Positions 44,395-53,874 of a DNA stretch of 64,000 bases are shown one piece after another (within the stretch, counting starts at the first letter, position 1; each line of letters begins with the position of its first letter). Both the position numbers and the translations under genes were made by a program. The notes under the pieces are model-generated. The model saw only the letters and a program-made list of their open reading frames with translations, did no database searches and was not told the DNA's origin. Source of the stretch: Gemmatimonadota bacterium (GTDB lineage: Bacteria; Gemmatimonadota; Gemmatimonadetes; Gemmatimonadales; Gemmatimonadaceae); NCBI GenBank assembly GCA_016871855.1, contig VHBQ01000002.1, positions 57,836 through 121,835 on the forward strand, given 5' to 3'.

Positions 44395-45668
44395 TACGCC
44401 CCCGGCCCCAGGCTCACCACCGTCTGCCCGTCCGGATGGAAGAAATCCGTGCACACCGCGCGCACGTCGTCGGCGTGGATGCCGTCGATGCTGCGCAGCA
44501 CGTCGTCCAGCGGACGGAACGGCTCGTGGTAGAGCTCCACTGACGCCAGGCGGTACATCCGGGCGGCCGGGCTCTCCAGCCCCAGCGTGATCTGGCCCTT
44601 CAGTTGCTGCCGCCCCTGGGCCAGCTCGCGTTCGGGAATTCCCTCGTCCACCACGCGGCGCAGCTCCGCCTGCACGGCATCGAGGGCCGCCGCGCGGCGC
44701 TCCGGCGCGGTCCCGACATAGACGCCGTGGGCGCCGGAGTGCGAGTGGAAGCTCTGGAACGTGTACACGCTGTACGCGAGTCCAAGCTCCTCGCGGACCT
44801 TCTGGAACAGACGAGAGCTCATGCCGCCGCCCAGCAGCGTGTCGACGAGCATCAGCGCGTACCGGCGCTCGTCCCGGTGCGGCACCGTCGCCGATCCGAG
44901 CACCACGTGGCACTGCGCCCCGTCGCGGGCCACGTGCTTTCGCCGCGCCGGTTGAGGGCAGGCCGGCGGCTCGTGGAGCGGCGTGCCGTCACCGCCTGGC
45001 AGGTCGGCCCAACCGGCGTCGGACAGCACCTCGAGCAGGTGCTCGTGCGTCACGTTGCCCGCCGCTGACACCACCACGTGCGGCGGATGATACGCCCGCG
45101 CGTGCAGCGCACGCACGTCGTCGAGCCGCATCCCCCCCACCGTGTCGCGCGTGCCGAGGATGGAGTATCCCAGCGGGTGCGTCCCCCACAGCGCCTCATT
45201 GTGCAGCTCGAAGACCAGGTCGTCGGGGGTGTCCTCCACCATCGAGATCTCCTCGAGCACCACCTGCCGCTCGAGCCGCAGATCTTCCTCGCGCAGCAAC
45301 GGCCGGAACATCAGGTCGAACATCACGTCGGCTGCGACACTCAGGTGCTCGTCGAGCACCCGCGCCTGGAACGACGTGTGCTCGCGCGAGGTGTACGCAT
45401 CGAGCGACCCGCCCAAGGATTCGAGCGACAGCGCGATGTCGTGCGCGCTGCGGCGTTCCGTCCCCTTGAAGACGAGGTGCTCCAGCAGGTGGGAGACGCC
45501 CATCACCGCCGGCGCCTCGTGCACCGACGCGGCACGCACCCACGCGCCCAGCGCCACAGAGCGCACCCCCGGATAGAACTCCGAGAGCACCGTCAGGCCG
45601 TTCGGCAGCACGGTGCGCTGCACGCCGGCGCCGGATCGCGCGGAGGGGACTACAGGGGTCGCCGTCAT
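44394..45668 (-). CDS. M16 family zinc peptidase
   Basis: HLLEH (HxxEH) in GVSHLLEHLVFKGTERRS; VVLEEISMVEDTPDD. Confidence 0.94.
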   Translation of the reverse strand: MTATPVVPSARSGAGVQRTVLPNGLTVLSEFYPGVRSVALGAWVRAASVHEAPAVMGVSHLLEHLVFKGTERRSAHDIALSLESLGGSLDAYTSREHTSFQARVLDEHLSVAADVMFDLMFRPLLREEDLRLERQVVLEEISMVEDTPDDLVFELHNEALWGTHPLGYSILGTRDTVGGMRLDDVRALHARAYHPPHVVVSAAGNVTHEHLLEVLSDAGWADLPGGDGTPLHEPPACPQPARRKHVARDGAQCHVVLGSATVPHRDERRYALMLVDTLLGGGMSSRLFQKVREELGLAYSVYTFQSFHSHSGAHGVYVGTAPERRAAALDAVQAELRRVVDEGIPERELAQGRQQLKGQITLGLESPAARMYRLASVELYHEPFRPLDDVLRSIDGIHADDVRAVCTDFFHPDGQTVVSLGPGA

Positions 45669-45721
45669 CGCGGCAAATCAACGGCGTGGTACAAGCCCCC
45701 GCAACCCGAATGCACCATTGT

Positions 45722-45768
45722 TCCACCGTCCACCGTCCGCCGTCCACCGTCCACCGTCCACCGTCTAT
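45722..45768. repeat. Heptamer array (CCGTCCA units)
   Basis: tccaccgtccaccgtccgccgtccaccgtccaccgtccaccgtcta. Confidence 0.88.
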
Positions 45769-45775
45769 CAACGAC

Positions 45776-45803
45776 AAAGGGGACGGCTCATCGCCGTCCC
45801 CCT
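45776..45803 (-). terminator. pnp downstream hairpin
   Basis: aaaggggacggctcatcgccgtccccct. Confidence 0.65.
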
Positions 45804-45830
45804 CACCTGCCTCGTCCCGCGTCCGCTGGC

Positions 45831-48086
45831 CTACTTCCGCGGCCCGCGTCCGCGTCCGCCACGGCCGCCGCGGTGCTCCCCGCCCTCACGCGGCTTGTGC
45901 TCGCGCTTCGGCTCGGACTCGCCTTCGGCCGGCGCCGCAGCCGGCGCCGCGTACGCGTCGCCCTCGGCCGTCGGTGCGGCCGGCGCCGCCGCGTCCGCGC
46001 CCGGCTTCGGAATCAGGGCCTTCATGGAGAGGCGCAGGCGGCCGCGCTCGTCGCGCTCCACCAGCTTCACCGTCACCACTTCCCCCTTCTTCACCACGTC
46101 CTCGGGCTTCTCGACGCGCGTGTGGCGCATCTCCGACACGTGGAGCAGCGCTTCCGTCCCGGGCATGATCTCGATGAAGGCGCCGAACGCCGTCACGCTC
46201 TTCACCGTGCCCTGGTACGTCAGGCCCACTTCCGGCTCCGCCGTGATCGCCGCCACCATCTGGCGCGCACGCTCCATGGACTCGCCGCCCACCGCGGCGA
46301 TCGTCACCAGACCCGTGTCGTCGACCGTCACCTCGGCGCCAGTCTCGTCCTGGATGCCGCGAATGGTCTTCCCCTTCGGGCCAATCAGGTCGCCGATCTT
46401 CTCGGGGTTGATGTGCATCGTCACGATGCGCGGCGCCCACGGGCTCAGCTCGGCGCGCGGCGCGTCGATGGCCTTGCCCATCTCGCCCAGAATGTGCAGG
46501 CGCCCCTGCTTGGCCTGCGCCAGCGCCTCGGCCATGATCTTGAGGTCGAGCCCCTGGATCTTGATGTCCATCTGGATGGAGGTGATGCCATCCTTCGTGC
46601 CGGCCACCTTGAAGTCCATGTCGCCGAGGTGGTCCTCGGTGCCCAGGATGTCGGTCAGCACGGCGTACTTCTTCCCTTCCTTGATGAGCCCCATCGCCAC
46701 GCCGGCGACGGCGCCCTTGAGCGGGATGCCCGCGTCGAAGCAGGCCAGCGAACCGCCGCAGACCGTGGCCATCGAGGACGAGCCGTTCGACTCCAGCACG
46801 TCCGACACGATGCGAATCGTGTACGGGAACTCCGCGAAGTCGGGGAGCACGCCCTGCACCGCGCGCTCGGCCAGGTTGCCGTGGCCAATCTCGCGGCGGC
46901 TGGTGCCGCGCATCGGGCGCACCTCACCCGTCGAGAAGGGCGGGAAGTTGTAGTGCAGCATGAACGCCTTGGTGGTCTCCTTGGCGTCGTCGATGGAGTC
47001 CATCCGCTGCACATCGTTGGCCGTGCCGAGCGTCGCGGTGACGAGCGCCTGCGTCTGGCCGCGCGTGAACAGCGCCGACCCATGGGCGCGCGGGAGGACG
47101 CTCGTGTCGATGCTGATCGGGCGCACCTCGGTGGGCTTGCGCCCGTCCACGCGGAGCCCCGTGTCGAGCACCTGCGCGCGCAGCGCGTTGTACTCGAGGT
47201 CGCCGAGCACGCTGCCCACGAACGGCACCTGCTCCGGCGCGAGCGTCGCGGTCAACTCGGCCTTCACGGCGTCCTTCACCGCTTCGACCGCCTGAATGCG
47301 CGTGTGCTTCTCCTTCTGGTTGATCGCCGCCTCGATGCGGTCCTTGGCGGCCTTCGTCACCGCCGCGGCCACCTCGGCCGGCGTCTCGCTCTTGTCCCAC
47401 GCCATCTTCTCGACGGTCAGCTTGCCGAGCAGCTCTTCCTGCATCGCGATGAGCTCGCGAATGCCGCCCTGCGCGATGCCGAGCCCCTTCACCACGTCAT
47501 CCTCGCTGATCTCCAGCGCGCCGCCCTCGACCATCATGATCGAGTCCTGCGAGCCCGCGACGACGAGGTCCATGTCCGAGAACTCGAGCGCCTGGAACGT
47601 CGGGTTGACAACCCACTTCCCCTCGACGCGGCCGACGCGGACGCCGGCAATCGGGCCGGCCCACGGAATGCGGCTCGCGCTGAGCGCGAAGCTCGTCGCG
47701 AGGAGGCCCAGCACGTCGGCGTCATTCTCCTGGTCGGCGGAGATGACGTAGACGAAGACCTGCACCTCGTTCTGGAAGCCTTCCGGGAAGAGCGGGCGGA
47801 TGGAGCGGTCGATGATGCGCGCCGAGAGGATCTCCTCGTCGCGCGGACGCCCCTCGCGCTTGATGAAGCCGCCCGGAATCTTGCCGGCGGCGGCGGTCCG
47901 CTCGCGGTATTCGACGGTGAGCGGGAAGAACGGGAGCGTGCTCTTCTTGTCGCTCACGGTGACGGCGGCGAGGACCATCGTCTCGCCGAACTGGACGAGC
48001 GCGGAGCCGGCGGCCTGCTTGGCCATCCGTCCGGTCTCGAGGACGAGCTGACGGCCGGCGAAGGTCCGCTCAATGCGATGCATCAT
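45831..48086 (-). CDS. pnp: Polyribonucleotide nucleotidyltransferase with RGG-rich tail
   Basis: KH domain (INPEKIGDLIGPKGKTIRGIQDETGA) and S1 domain (GLTYQGTVKSVTAFGAFIEIMPGTEALLHVSEM). Confidence 0.97.
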   Translation of the reverse strand: MMHRIERTFAGRQLVLETGRMAKQAAGSALVQFGETMVLAAVTVSDKKSTLPFFPLTVEYRERTAAAGKIPGGFIKREGRPRDEEILSARIIDRSIRPLFPEGFQNEVQVFVYVISADQENDADVLGLLATSFALSASRIPWAGPIAGVRVGRVEGKWVVNPTFQALEFSDMDLVVAGSQDSIMMVEGGALEISEDDVVKGLGIAQGGIRELIAMQEELLGKLTVEKMAWDKSETPAEVAAAVTKAAKDRIEAAINQKEKHTRIQAVEAVKDAVKAELTATLAPEQVPFVGSVLGDLEYNALRAQVLDTGLRVDGRKPTEVRPISIDTSVLPRAHGSALFTRGQTQALVTATLGTANDVQRMDSIDDAKETTKAFMLHYNFPPFSTGEVRPMRGTSRREIGHGNLAERAVQGVLPDFAEFPYTIRIVSDVLESNGSSSMATVCGGSLACFDAGIPLKGAVAGVAMGLIKEGKKYAVLTDILGTEDHLGDMDFKVAGTKDGITSIQMDIKIQGLDLKIMAEALAQAKQGRLHILGEMGKAIDAPRAELSPWAPRIVTMHINPEKIGDLIGPKGKTIRGIQDETGAEVTVDDTGLVTIAAVGGESMERARQMVAAITAEPEVGLTYQGTVKSVTAFGAFIEIMPGTEALLHVSEMRHTRVEKPEDVVKKGEVVTVKLVERDERGRLRLSMKALIPKPGADAAAPAAPTAEGDAYAAPAAAPAEGESEPKREHKPREGGEHRGGRGGRGRGPRK

Positions 48087-48110
48087 GTGTGGTGTGTTCC
48101 GGTAGAACGC

Positions 48111-48141
48111 AAAACGCGCGGGCTGCTTGAGCGCCCGCGCG
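48111..48141 (-). terminator. rpsO-pnp intergenic terminator/attenuator hairpin
   Basis: Minus strand CGCGCGGGCGCTCAAGCAGCCCGCGCGTTTT. Confidence 0.7.
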
Positions 48142-48156
48142 ATGCGTTGCGTGGTT

Positions 48157-48417
48157 CTAGTAGCGCAGACCCAGGTCCGCGATGAGCTTGCGATAGCCTT
48201 CGACGTCCGTGCGCTTGAGGTAGTCCAGCAGGCGCCGGCGCTTGCCGACGAGCTTCAGCAGCCCGCGGCGGCCGTGGTGGTCCTTGGCGTGTGAGCGGAA
48301 GTGCTCCGTGAGGTAGTTGATCCGCTCCGTCATCACGCCGACCTGGACGTACGACGACCCCGTGTCGGTGTCGTGGCGGCGGTTCTTCACGACCGCCGGC
48401 TTCTTGTCAAAAGGCAT
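48157..48417 (-). CDS. rpsO: 30S ribosomal protein S15
   Basis: [46 protein letters not shown]. Confidence 0.97.
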   Translation of the reverse strand: MPFDKKPAVVKNRRHDTDTGSSYVQVGVMTERINYLTEHFRSHAKDHHGRRGLLKLVGKRRRLLDYLKRTDVEGYRKLIADLGLRY

Positions 48418-48470
48418 TTCCTGGTTCCCTGCGTACTTCGGTGATTAGGCCTATTCCTTGGTAGCTTGGA

Positions 48471-48499
48471 AAAATAGCCCAGTACAACGTGTATGTAAA
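48471..48499 (-). promoter_or_regulatory. Candidate sigma-70-like promoter for rpsO
   Basis: Minus strand TTTACA - 17 nt - TATTTT upstream of rpsO. Confidence 0.5.
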
Positions 48500-48510
48500 G
48501 CCCCGGTAGG

Positions 48511-48642
48511 GACTTAGGAAATGGACCGAGGATTCCGATTCAGGACCCCGACCACGGAGGGAGATTGGCGATCCGAAGCGAATCGCCCATCGATGTCCGC
48601 AGTCGCAATCCTCAATCGAAATCCTCAGTCCAAGTCACAAAT
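48511..48642. repeat. Dispersed palindromic element copy 2
   Basis: Shares atggaccgaggat, gacttaggaa and tcgcaatcctcaatcg[a/c]aatcctc[a/g]gtccaagtc with the copy at 23077-23208. Confidence 0.85.
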
Positions 48643-48643
48643 C

Positions 48644-49831
48644 TTACCTAAACAAAGCAACGATATCGTTGAACATCACCACCGCGAACAGCGCCACGAT
48701 GGCCGCCAGCCCGATCCGCATCACGTTCTCGCGGGTCCGCACCGAGAACGGCGATCCCTTGATCGACTCGGCGATGGTCATGAGCACCTGACCGCCATCA
48801 AGGATCGGAATCGGCAGCAGGTTGAGCACGGCCAGGTTGATGCTCAGGAAGGCGATCAGCGCCCAGAGCGACTCGAGGCCGGTCCGCGCCGCGGCCACTG
48901 AGGTGCGGACGATCCCTACCGGCCCGGCCAGGTTCTTGACCGAGATCGATCCCTGCACGAGTCCGCCCACGACCGCGATGACCGACGTCCCCATGGCCCA
49001 TGTCGCCTGCCCACCAGCCGCGGTGGCTTCGAGGAGGCCGAGGCGATCGCGCTCCACACGGTCCATCGGATACGCCCCCACCCGGCCCACCATCACCTTC
49101 TTGCCGGTCGCGGCATCGGCGCCGGCCTGCGCCACGGGCGTCATCGTGAGCGAAAGCGGCGACCCTGCGCGCACGACCTCGAGCGTGATCGGCTTGCCCG
49201 CCGAGCGCGTGACTGTGTTGAGCAGGTCGCTCCACGTCTTGACCGGTTGACCATTGATCGCGGCGATCGAATCGCCCTTCTGCAAGCCGGCCGCCTTCGC
49301 CGGCATGTCCGCGACCACCGAGTCCACCACCGCCGGCACGTACGCGCGGCCGTAGTACGCGAAGACGCCGGTGGAGACCACGAGGGTCAGCAGCACATTC
49401 ATCGTCACGCCCGCCAGCATGATGGTCAGGCGAGCCCACAGCGGCTTGCTCTCAAACCAGCGATGCTCCGGCACCGGCTTCGGCCCGAAGGGGACCATGG
49501 CTTCCTCGTCCCAATCCGCAGGCCGGGCCTCCCCTTCCCCTGCACCTCGCCCTGCTCCCTTCCCCTGCACCTGTGATTCAGGCCTGCCCCCCTCAATCGC
49601 CGCCATCGTCTCATCATCGCGGCTCGCCATCCGCACGTATCCGCCGAGCGGGAACGCAGCCAGCACGTACTCGGTCTCGCCGCGGCGCTTCTTCCACAGC
49701 GCCGGCCCAAAGCCGATCGAGAAACGCGGCGCGTAGACCCCGGTCCATTTGGCGGCCAGGAAGTGCCCGAGCTCGTGGACAAAGATCACGAGCCCGAGAA
49801 CGAGAATCGGTGCAAGCCACGCTAGCGACAT
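48644..49831 (-). CDS. rseP: RseP-type site-2 membrane metalloprotease with PDZ domain
   Basis: VIFVHELGHFLAAKW (HExxH); GGYVRM; PDZ AKAAGLQKGDSIAAINGQPV; NLLPIPILDGG. Confidence 0.94.
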   Translation of the reverse strand: MSLAWLAPILVLGLVIFVHELGHFLAAKWTGVYAPRFSIGFGPALWKKRRGETEYVLAAFPLGGYVRMASRDDETMAAIEGGRPESQVQGKGAGRGAGEGEARPADWDEEAMVPFGPKPVPEHRWFESKPLWARLTIMLAGVTMNVLLTLVVSTGVFAYYGRAYVPAVVDSVVADMPAKAAGLQKGDSIAAINGQPVKTWSDLLNTVTRSAGKPITLEVVRAGSPLSLTMTPVAQAGADAATGKKVMVGRVGAYPMDRVERDRLGLLEATAAGGQATWAMGTSVIAVVGGLVQGSISVKNLAGPVGIVRTSVAAARTGLESLWALIAFLSINLAVLNLLPIPILDGGQVLMTIAESIKGSPFSVRTRENVMRIGLAAIVALFAVVMFNDIVALFR

Positions 49832-50958
49832 CCAAGCCTCTCTCTCACAGTTTCGCGCGCCGCGGCATCCGCGTGCCACAGCGCCTCCAGCGTCCCGCCG
49901 GGCAGTCCGGCATGCCGATCAAGCGCCGCCGCCACACCATCCGCGATCGCCCCGAACGCCACCCGCCCCTGCAGGAACAACGCCACAGCCTCCTCGTTGG
50001 CTCCATTGAACACGGCCGGCGCCGCCCCGCCCGCCCGCCCCGCGCGCATCCCAAGCCCAAGGCACGGGAAGGCGTCGTGCCGAACCGCCTCGAACGTCAG
50101 CCGGCCCGCCTGCACGGCGTCGAACGCGGGAATGCCGGCGTCCGCAATCCGCTCGGGGTGCGACAGCGCGTACAGGATCGGCAGCTCCATGGACGGCACG
50201 CCTAGTTGGGCCAGCACGCTCCCGTCGCGGAACTCGACCATCGAGTGCACGATGCTCTGGGGATGCACCACCACCTCGATCTGGTCGTACCCCAACCCGA
50301 ACAGGAAGTGCGCCTCGATCACCTCGAGCGCCTTGTTCGCCAGCGTCGCGCTGTCCACGGTGATCTTGCGTCCCATCGCCCAGGTGGGGTGGTTCAACGC
50401 GTCCGCGACGGTGGCGGCGCGCACGCGCTCGGCGGGCCACTCGCGGAACGGGCCGCCCGATGCGGTGATGATCAGGCGCTTCACGTCGGCGGCGCCGCGC
50501 GTTCCGAGGCACTGGAGGATCGCCGAGTGCTCGCTGTCCACCGGGACAATGAGGCCGCCGCCGCGCTGCGCAGCCGCCTCCACCAAGGCGCCGCCGACGA
50601 CGAGGGACTCCTTGTTCGCGAGCGCGACCCGCTTCCCCGCGCCGAGCGCGGCGAGCGTCGCGTCGAGACCGGCGGCGCCGACGATCGCGTTGAGCACCAC
50701 ATCCACATCAGGCCGTGTGGCGGCCTCCACCAGCGCGGGCGCCCCGCGACGCCACTCGGCGGGCGCGTCGCCATCCCCCTCGACGAGCGCCACGAACGGC
50801 GGCGCCCACGCCGCCACCTGCTCGCGCAGGAGCGCCACGTTGGCGTGCGCCGTCACCGCCCGCACCATGAAGCGGTCACGATGGCGCGCGAGCACGCGCA
50901 ACGCCGTCTTGCCGATGGACCCCGTCGAGCCGAGGATGGCGACGCCCGGCAGCTTCAT
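49822..50958 (-). CDS. dxr: 1-deoxy-D-xylulose 5-phosphate reductoisomerase
   Basis: VAILGSTGSIGKTALRVLARH; ANKESLVVGGALV; PVDSEHSAI; HPQSIVHSMVEFRDGSVLAQLG. Confidence 0.96.
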   Translation of the reverse strand: MKLPGVAILGSTGSIGKTALRVLARHRDRFMVRAVTAHANVALLREQVAAWAPPFVALVEGDGDAPAEWRRGAPALVEAATRPDVDVVLNAIVGAAGLDATLAALGAGKRVALANKESLVVGGALVEAAAQRGGGLIVPVDSEHSAILQCLGTRGAADVKRLIITASGGPFREWPAERVRAATVADALNHPTWAMGRKITVDSATLANKALEVIEAHFLFGLGYDQIEVVVHPQSIVHSMVEFRDGSVLAQLGVPSMELPILYALSHPERIADAGIPAFDAVQAGRLTFEAVRHDAFPCLGLGMRAGRAGGAAPAVFNGANEEAVALFLQGRVAFGAIADGVAAALDRHAGLPGGTLEALWHADAAARETVRERLGCR

Positions 50959-51812
50959 GCGGGGCGGTACACGAGGAAGAGGTCGAGCAGCACGTAGCCG
51001 AGTGGGAGCGTGAAGAGCAGCGAATCCACGCGGTCGAGCACGCCGCCGTGTCCGGGGATCAGCGTCGAGCTGTCCTTCACCTCGGCCTCCCGCTTGAACA
51101 TCGACTCGGCGAGATCGCCGACCTGCGCGGCCAGGCTCAGGCCCACACCGACGACCAGAATGCCCACGGGACGCAACGAGAGCTGCGCGAGCGGCGGCAG
51201 GATCCAGGCGGCGATCACCCACGTGGTGATCACGCTCGCGACGACAGCGCCATACGCGCCGGCCCACGTCTTTCCGGGACTCACCGTCGGCATCAGCTTG
51301 CGCCGGCCAAAAGCGCGCCCGGCGACGTACGCCCCGGTGTCGTTGAGCCACGTGACCACCACCGGCAACAGGACGAGCGCGGTGCCGCCGCGGGCGTCCA
51401 CCACGAACCCATGGTGGCGCAGGGCGTAGGCGAAGCTGAGCATCCCGCCCGTGTACACGATGCCGGTCAGCGTGGTGCCGATGGCCGCCATCGGGCCGCC
51501 CGCCGCACCGCGCGCGAAGAGCACCGCGGTCAGCAACGCGGGGACGAGCAGCGCGACCACGCTCACCGGCGGCACCCAGAAGCCGGTGAAGCGGGCGTGC
51601 ACGAGCACGGGGAGGATCGCGCTGAGCACGATGCCGGCGGTGCTCAGCGGACGCGCCCCGCGCGCCGCCGCGAGCCGGTAGAACTCCCACGCGGCCAGCG
51701 CTGACGCGACGGCCAGCAGCGTCACCAGCGCGGCGCCCCCCGCGTAGATGACGCCCACGACGATCGGAATGAGCACGATCGCGACCAACAGCCGCTTCGG
51801 GAACTCGCGCAC
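50955..51812 (-). CDS. cdsA: Phosphatidate cytidylyltransferase
   Basis: SPGKTWAGAYGAVVAS...DLAESMFKREAEVKDSSTLIPGHGGVLDRVDSL. Confidence 0.96.
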   Translation of the reverse strand: MREFPKRLLVAIVLIPIVVGVIYAGGAALVTLLAVASALAAWEFYRLAAARGARPLSTAGIVLSAILPVLVHARFTGFWVPPVSVVALLVPALLTAVLFARGAAGGPMAAIGTTLTGIVYTGGMLSFAYALRHHGFVVDARGGTALVLLPVVVTWLNDTGAYVAGRAFGRRKLMPTVSPGKTWAGAYGAVVASVITTWVIAAWILPPLAQLSLRPVGILVVGVGLSLAAQVGDLAESMFKREAEVKDSSTLIPGHGGVLDRVDSLLFTLPLGYVLLDLFLVYRPA

Positions 51813-51824
51813 GGGAATGATGGG

Positions 51825-52571
51825 TTACGCCGAGACGCGGCCGAAGCGGCGATCGCGGCTCTGGTAGTCGAGGATCGCCCGGAACAGCTCGTCGCGGCCA
51901 AAATCGGGCCACAGCACTGGCGAGATGTGCAACTCCGTGTAGGCCAGCTGCCACAGCAGGAAGTTCGAGATCCGCATCTCGCCCGACGTGCGGATCAGCA
52001 GGTCTGGGTCGGGCACACCGGCAGTGAACAGCCGTCCGCTGATCGCCGCCTCGTCCACCGCGTCCGGGGCCAGCCGGCCGGCGGCGACGTCCTCGGCGAT
52101 CTGCCGCGCCGCGCGCACCAGCTCGGCGCGAGACCCGTACGAGATGAACAGGTTGAGCAGGAGCTTCGAGTTGTGCGCGGTCTGCGCCATGACGCCGTCC
52201 ACCGCCGCGCGCTGCACGGGGCCGAGCCGGTCGAGGTCGCCCAGGAAGACCACGCGCACCCCCTGCGCCTCAAGCTCGCGGGCCTCCTTCTTGATGTACT
52301 CCTCGAGCAGGGACATCAGCGCGGAGACCTCGGCGGCCGGACGCTGCCAGTTTTCCTGGGAGAACGCGAACAGCGAGAGCACTTCCACGCCGGCCTCGAG
52401 CGCGGCCTCGACGACCGCGCGCACCGACTTCATCCCCTCCCGATGGCCGACCGGGCGCGGGAGCATCCGCTCCCGCGCCCAGCGTCCGTTGCCGTCCATG
52501 ATGATCGCGACGTGCCGCGGCATCGCGCCGTGGCCGCGGATGGCGGCGAGGAGTTCGTCGGCGGCGCCCAT
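51825..52571 (-). CDS. uppS: Isoprenyl (undecaprenyl) diphosphate synthase
   Basis: HVAIIMDGNGRWARERMLPRPVGHREGMKSVR; DLLIRTSGEMRISNFLLWQLAYTELH. Confidence 0.97.
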   Translation of the reverse strand: MGAADELLAAIRGHGAMPRHVAIIMDGNGRWARERMLPRPVGHREGMKSVRAVVEAALEAGVEVLSLFAFSQENWQRPAAEVSALMSLLEEYIKKEARELEAQGVRVVFLGDLDRLGPVQRAAVDGVMAQTAHNSKLLLNLFISYGSRAELVRAARQIAEDVAAGRLAPDAVDEAAISGRLFTAGVPDPDLLIRTSGEMRISNFLLWQLAYTELHISPVLWPDFGRDELFRAILDYQSRDRRFGRVSA

Positions 52572-52578
52572 GGCCCGC

Positions 52579-53133
52579 TCAGACCTCCATGATCTCGGCT
52601 TCCTTGGCCTTGCTGAGATCGTCGATCTTCTTGATGTAGTCGTCGTGCATCTTCTGGAGGTCCTTCTCGGCGTGCTTCACGTCGTCCTCCGAGACGCCCT
52701 CCAGCTTCTTCAGCAGGTCGCGGGCATGCGTGCGCGCGTGGCGCACCGCGATGTGCCCCTCCTCGACGTACTTGTGCACGATCTTCACCAGCTCCTTGCG
52801 GCGCTGCTCGTTCATCGCGGGGAGCGGGACGCGGATGAGCGTCCCCTGGATCGCCGGGTCGAAGCCGAGTCCGCTCTCGCGGATCGCCTTTTCGATGGCG
52901 CGGATCTGCCCCTTGTCGAACGGCGTGACGATCAGCGCGCGCGGCTCGGGCGCGTTCACCGTCGCCACCTGGTTCAGCGACACCAGGGCGCCGTACGCCT
53001 CCACCTTCACCGCGTCGAGCATGCTGGGCGCCGCCTTGCCCGAACGCACCGACGTGAACTCCCGCTTCACCGCCTCGACGCCCTTTTCCATGTGGGCGCG
53101 GCAGTCCTTCATGATGTCCGCAATTGCATTCAT
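52579..53133 (-). CDS. frr: Ribosome recycling factor
   Basis: [45 protein letters not shown]. Confidence 0.96.
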   Translation of the reverse strand: MNAIADIMKDCRAHMEKGVEAVKREFTSVRSGKAAPSMLDAVKVEAYGALVSLNQVATVNAPEPRALIVTPFDKGQIRAIEKAIRESGLGFDPAIQGTLIRVPLPAMNEQRRKELVKIVHKYVEEGHIAVRHARTHARDLLKKLEGVSEDDVKHAEKDLQKMHDDYIKKIDDLSKAKEAEIMEV

Positions 53134-53846
53134 GAAACCAGGGTCCCCACCGCCTTGCCGCGGATCGCATCGGCCACGGCATCCGGCGTGTTGATGTTGA
53201 GCACGATCAACGGCAGCGAATTCTCCTTGCACAGCGTGATCGCCGTCTGATCCATCACGCCCAGCTCCTCGACCATCACGTCACGGTAGCTGATGCGATC
53301 GTACCGCGTCGCCTTCGGGTCCTTCTTGGGATCGGCGGAGTACACGCCGTCCACGCTGGTCGCCTTGATGATGACATCCGCCTTCATCTGGATGGCGCGC
53401 AGCACCGCTGCCGTGTCCGTGGAAAAGTACGGGTTTCCGGTGCCGCCGGCAAAGATGACGCACCGCCCCTTCTCCAGGTGGCGCAGCGCCCGGCGGCGAA
53501 TGTACGGCTCGGCGAGTTCCTCCATGCGGATGGCCGTCATCACCCGCGTGTCGAGCCCGTCGCGCTCCAGCACGTCCTGCAGCGCCAGCGCGTTGATGAC
53601 CGTGCCCAGCATCCCCATGTAGTCGGCGCTCACGCGGTCCATGCCCATGCGCGCGATCTGCGAGCCGCGCACGATGTTGCCGCCGCCGATCACCAGCGAC
53701 ACCTGCGCGCCCATCCCGTGGATGGCGCGTATCTGGTGCGAGAAGCGGGTTATCGTGTCGAAGTCGAACCCGAACCCCTTCTCTCCGGCGAGGGCCTCGC
53801 CGGAGAGCTTGAGCAGGATGCGCGGGTACTTCAGCGCCTCGGTCAT
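53130..53846 (-). CDS. pyrH: UMP kinase
   Basis: [20 protein letters not shown]...[40 protein letters not shown]. Confidence 0.96.
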   Translation of the reverse strand: MTEALKYPRILLKLSGEALAGEKGFGFDFDTITRFSHQIRAIHGMGAQVSLVIGGGNIVRGSQIARMGMDRVSADYMGMLGTVINALALQDVLERDGLDTRVMTAIRMEELAEPYIRRRALRHLEKGRCVIFAGGTGNPYFSTDTAAVLRAIQMKADVIIKATSVDGVYSADPKKDPKATRYDRISYRDVMVEELGVMDQTAITLCKENSLPLIVLNINTPDAVADAIRGKAVGTLVS

Positions 53847-53874
53847 GGTTGTCGCCCCTCGCCGCTGCTGGAGG

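Noticed and set aside
45078-48185. 1035-aa plus-strand ORF
   Set aside because: Antisense to pnp and the M16 protease; Arg/His-rich composition is typical of GC-rich shadow ORFs.
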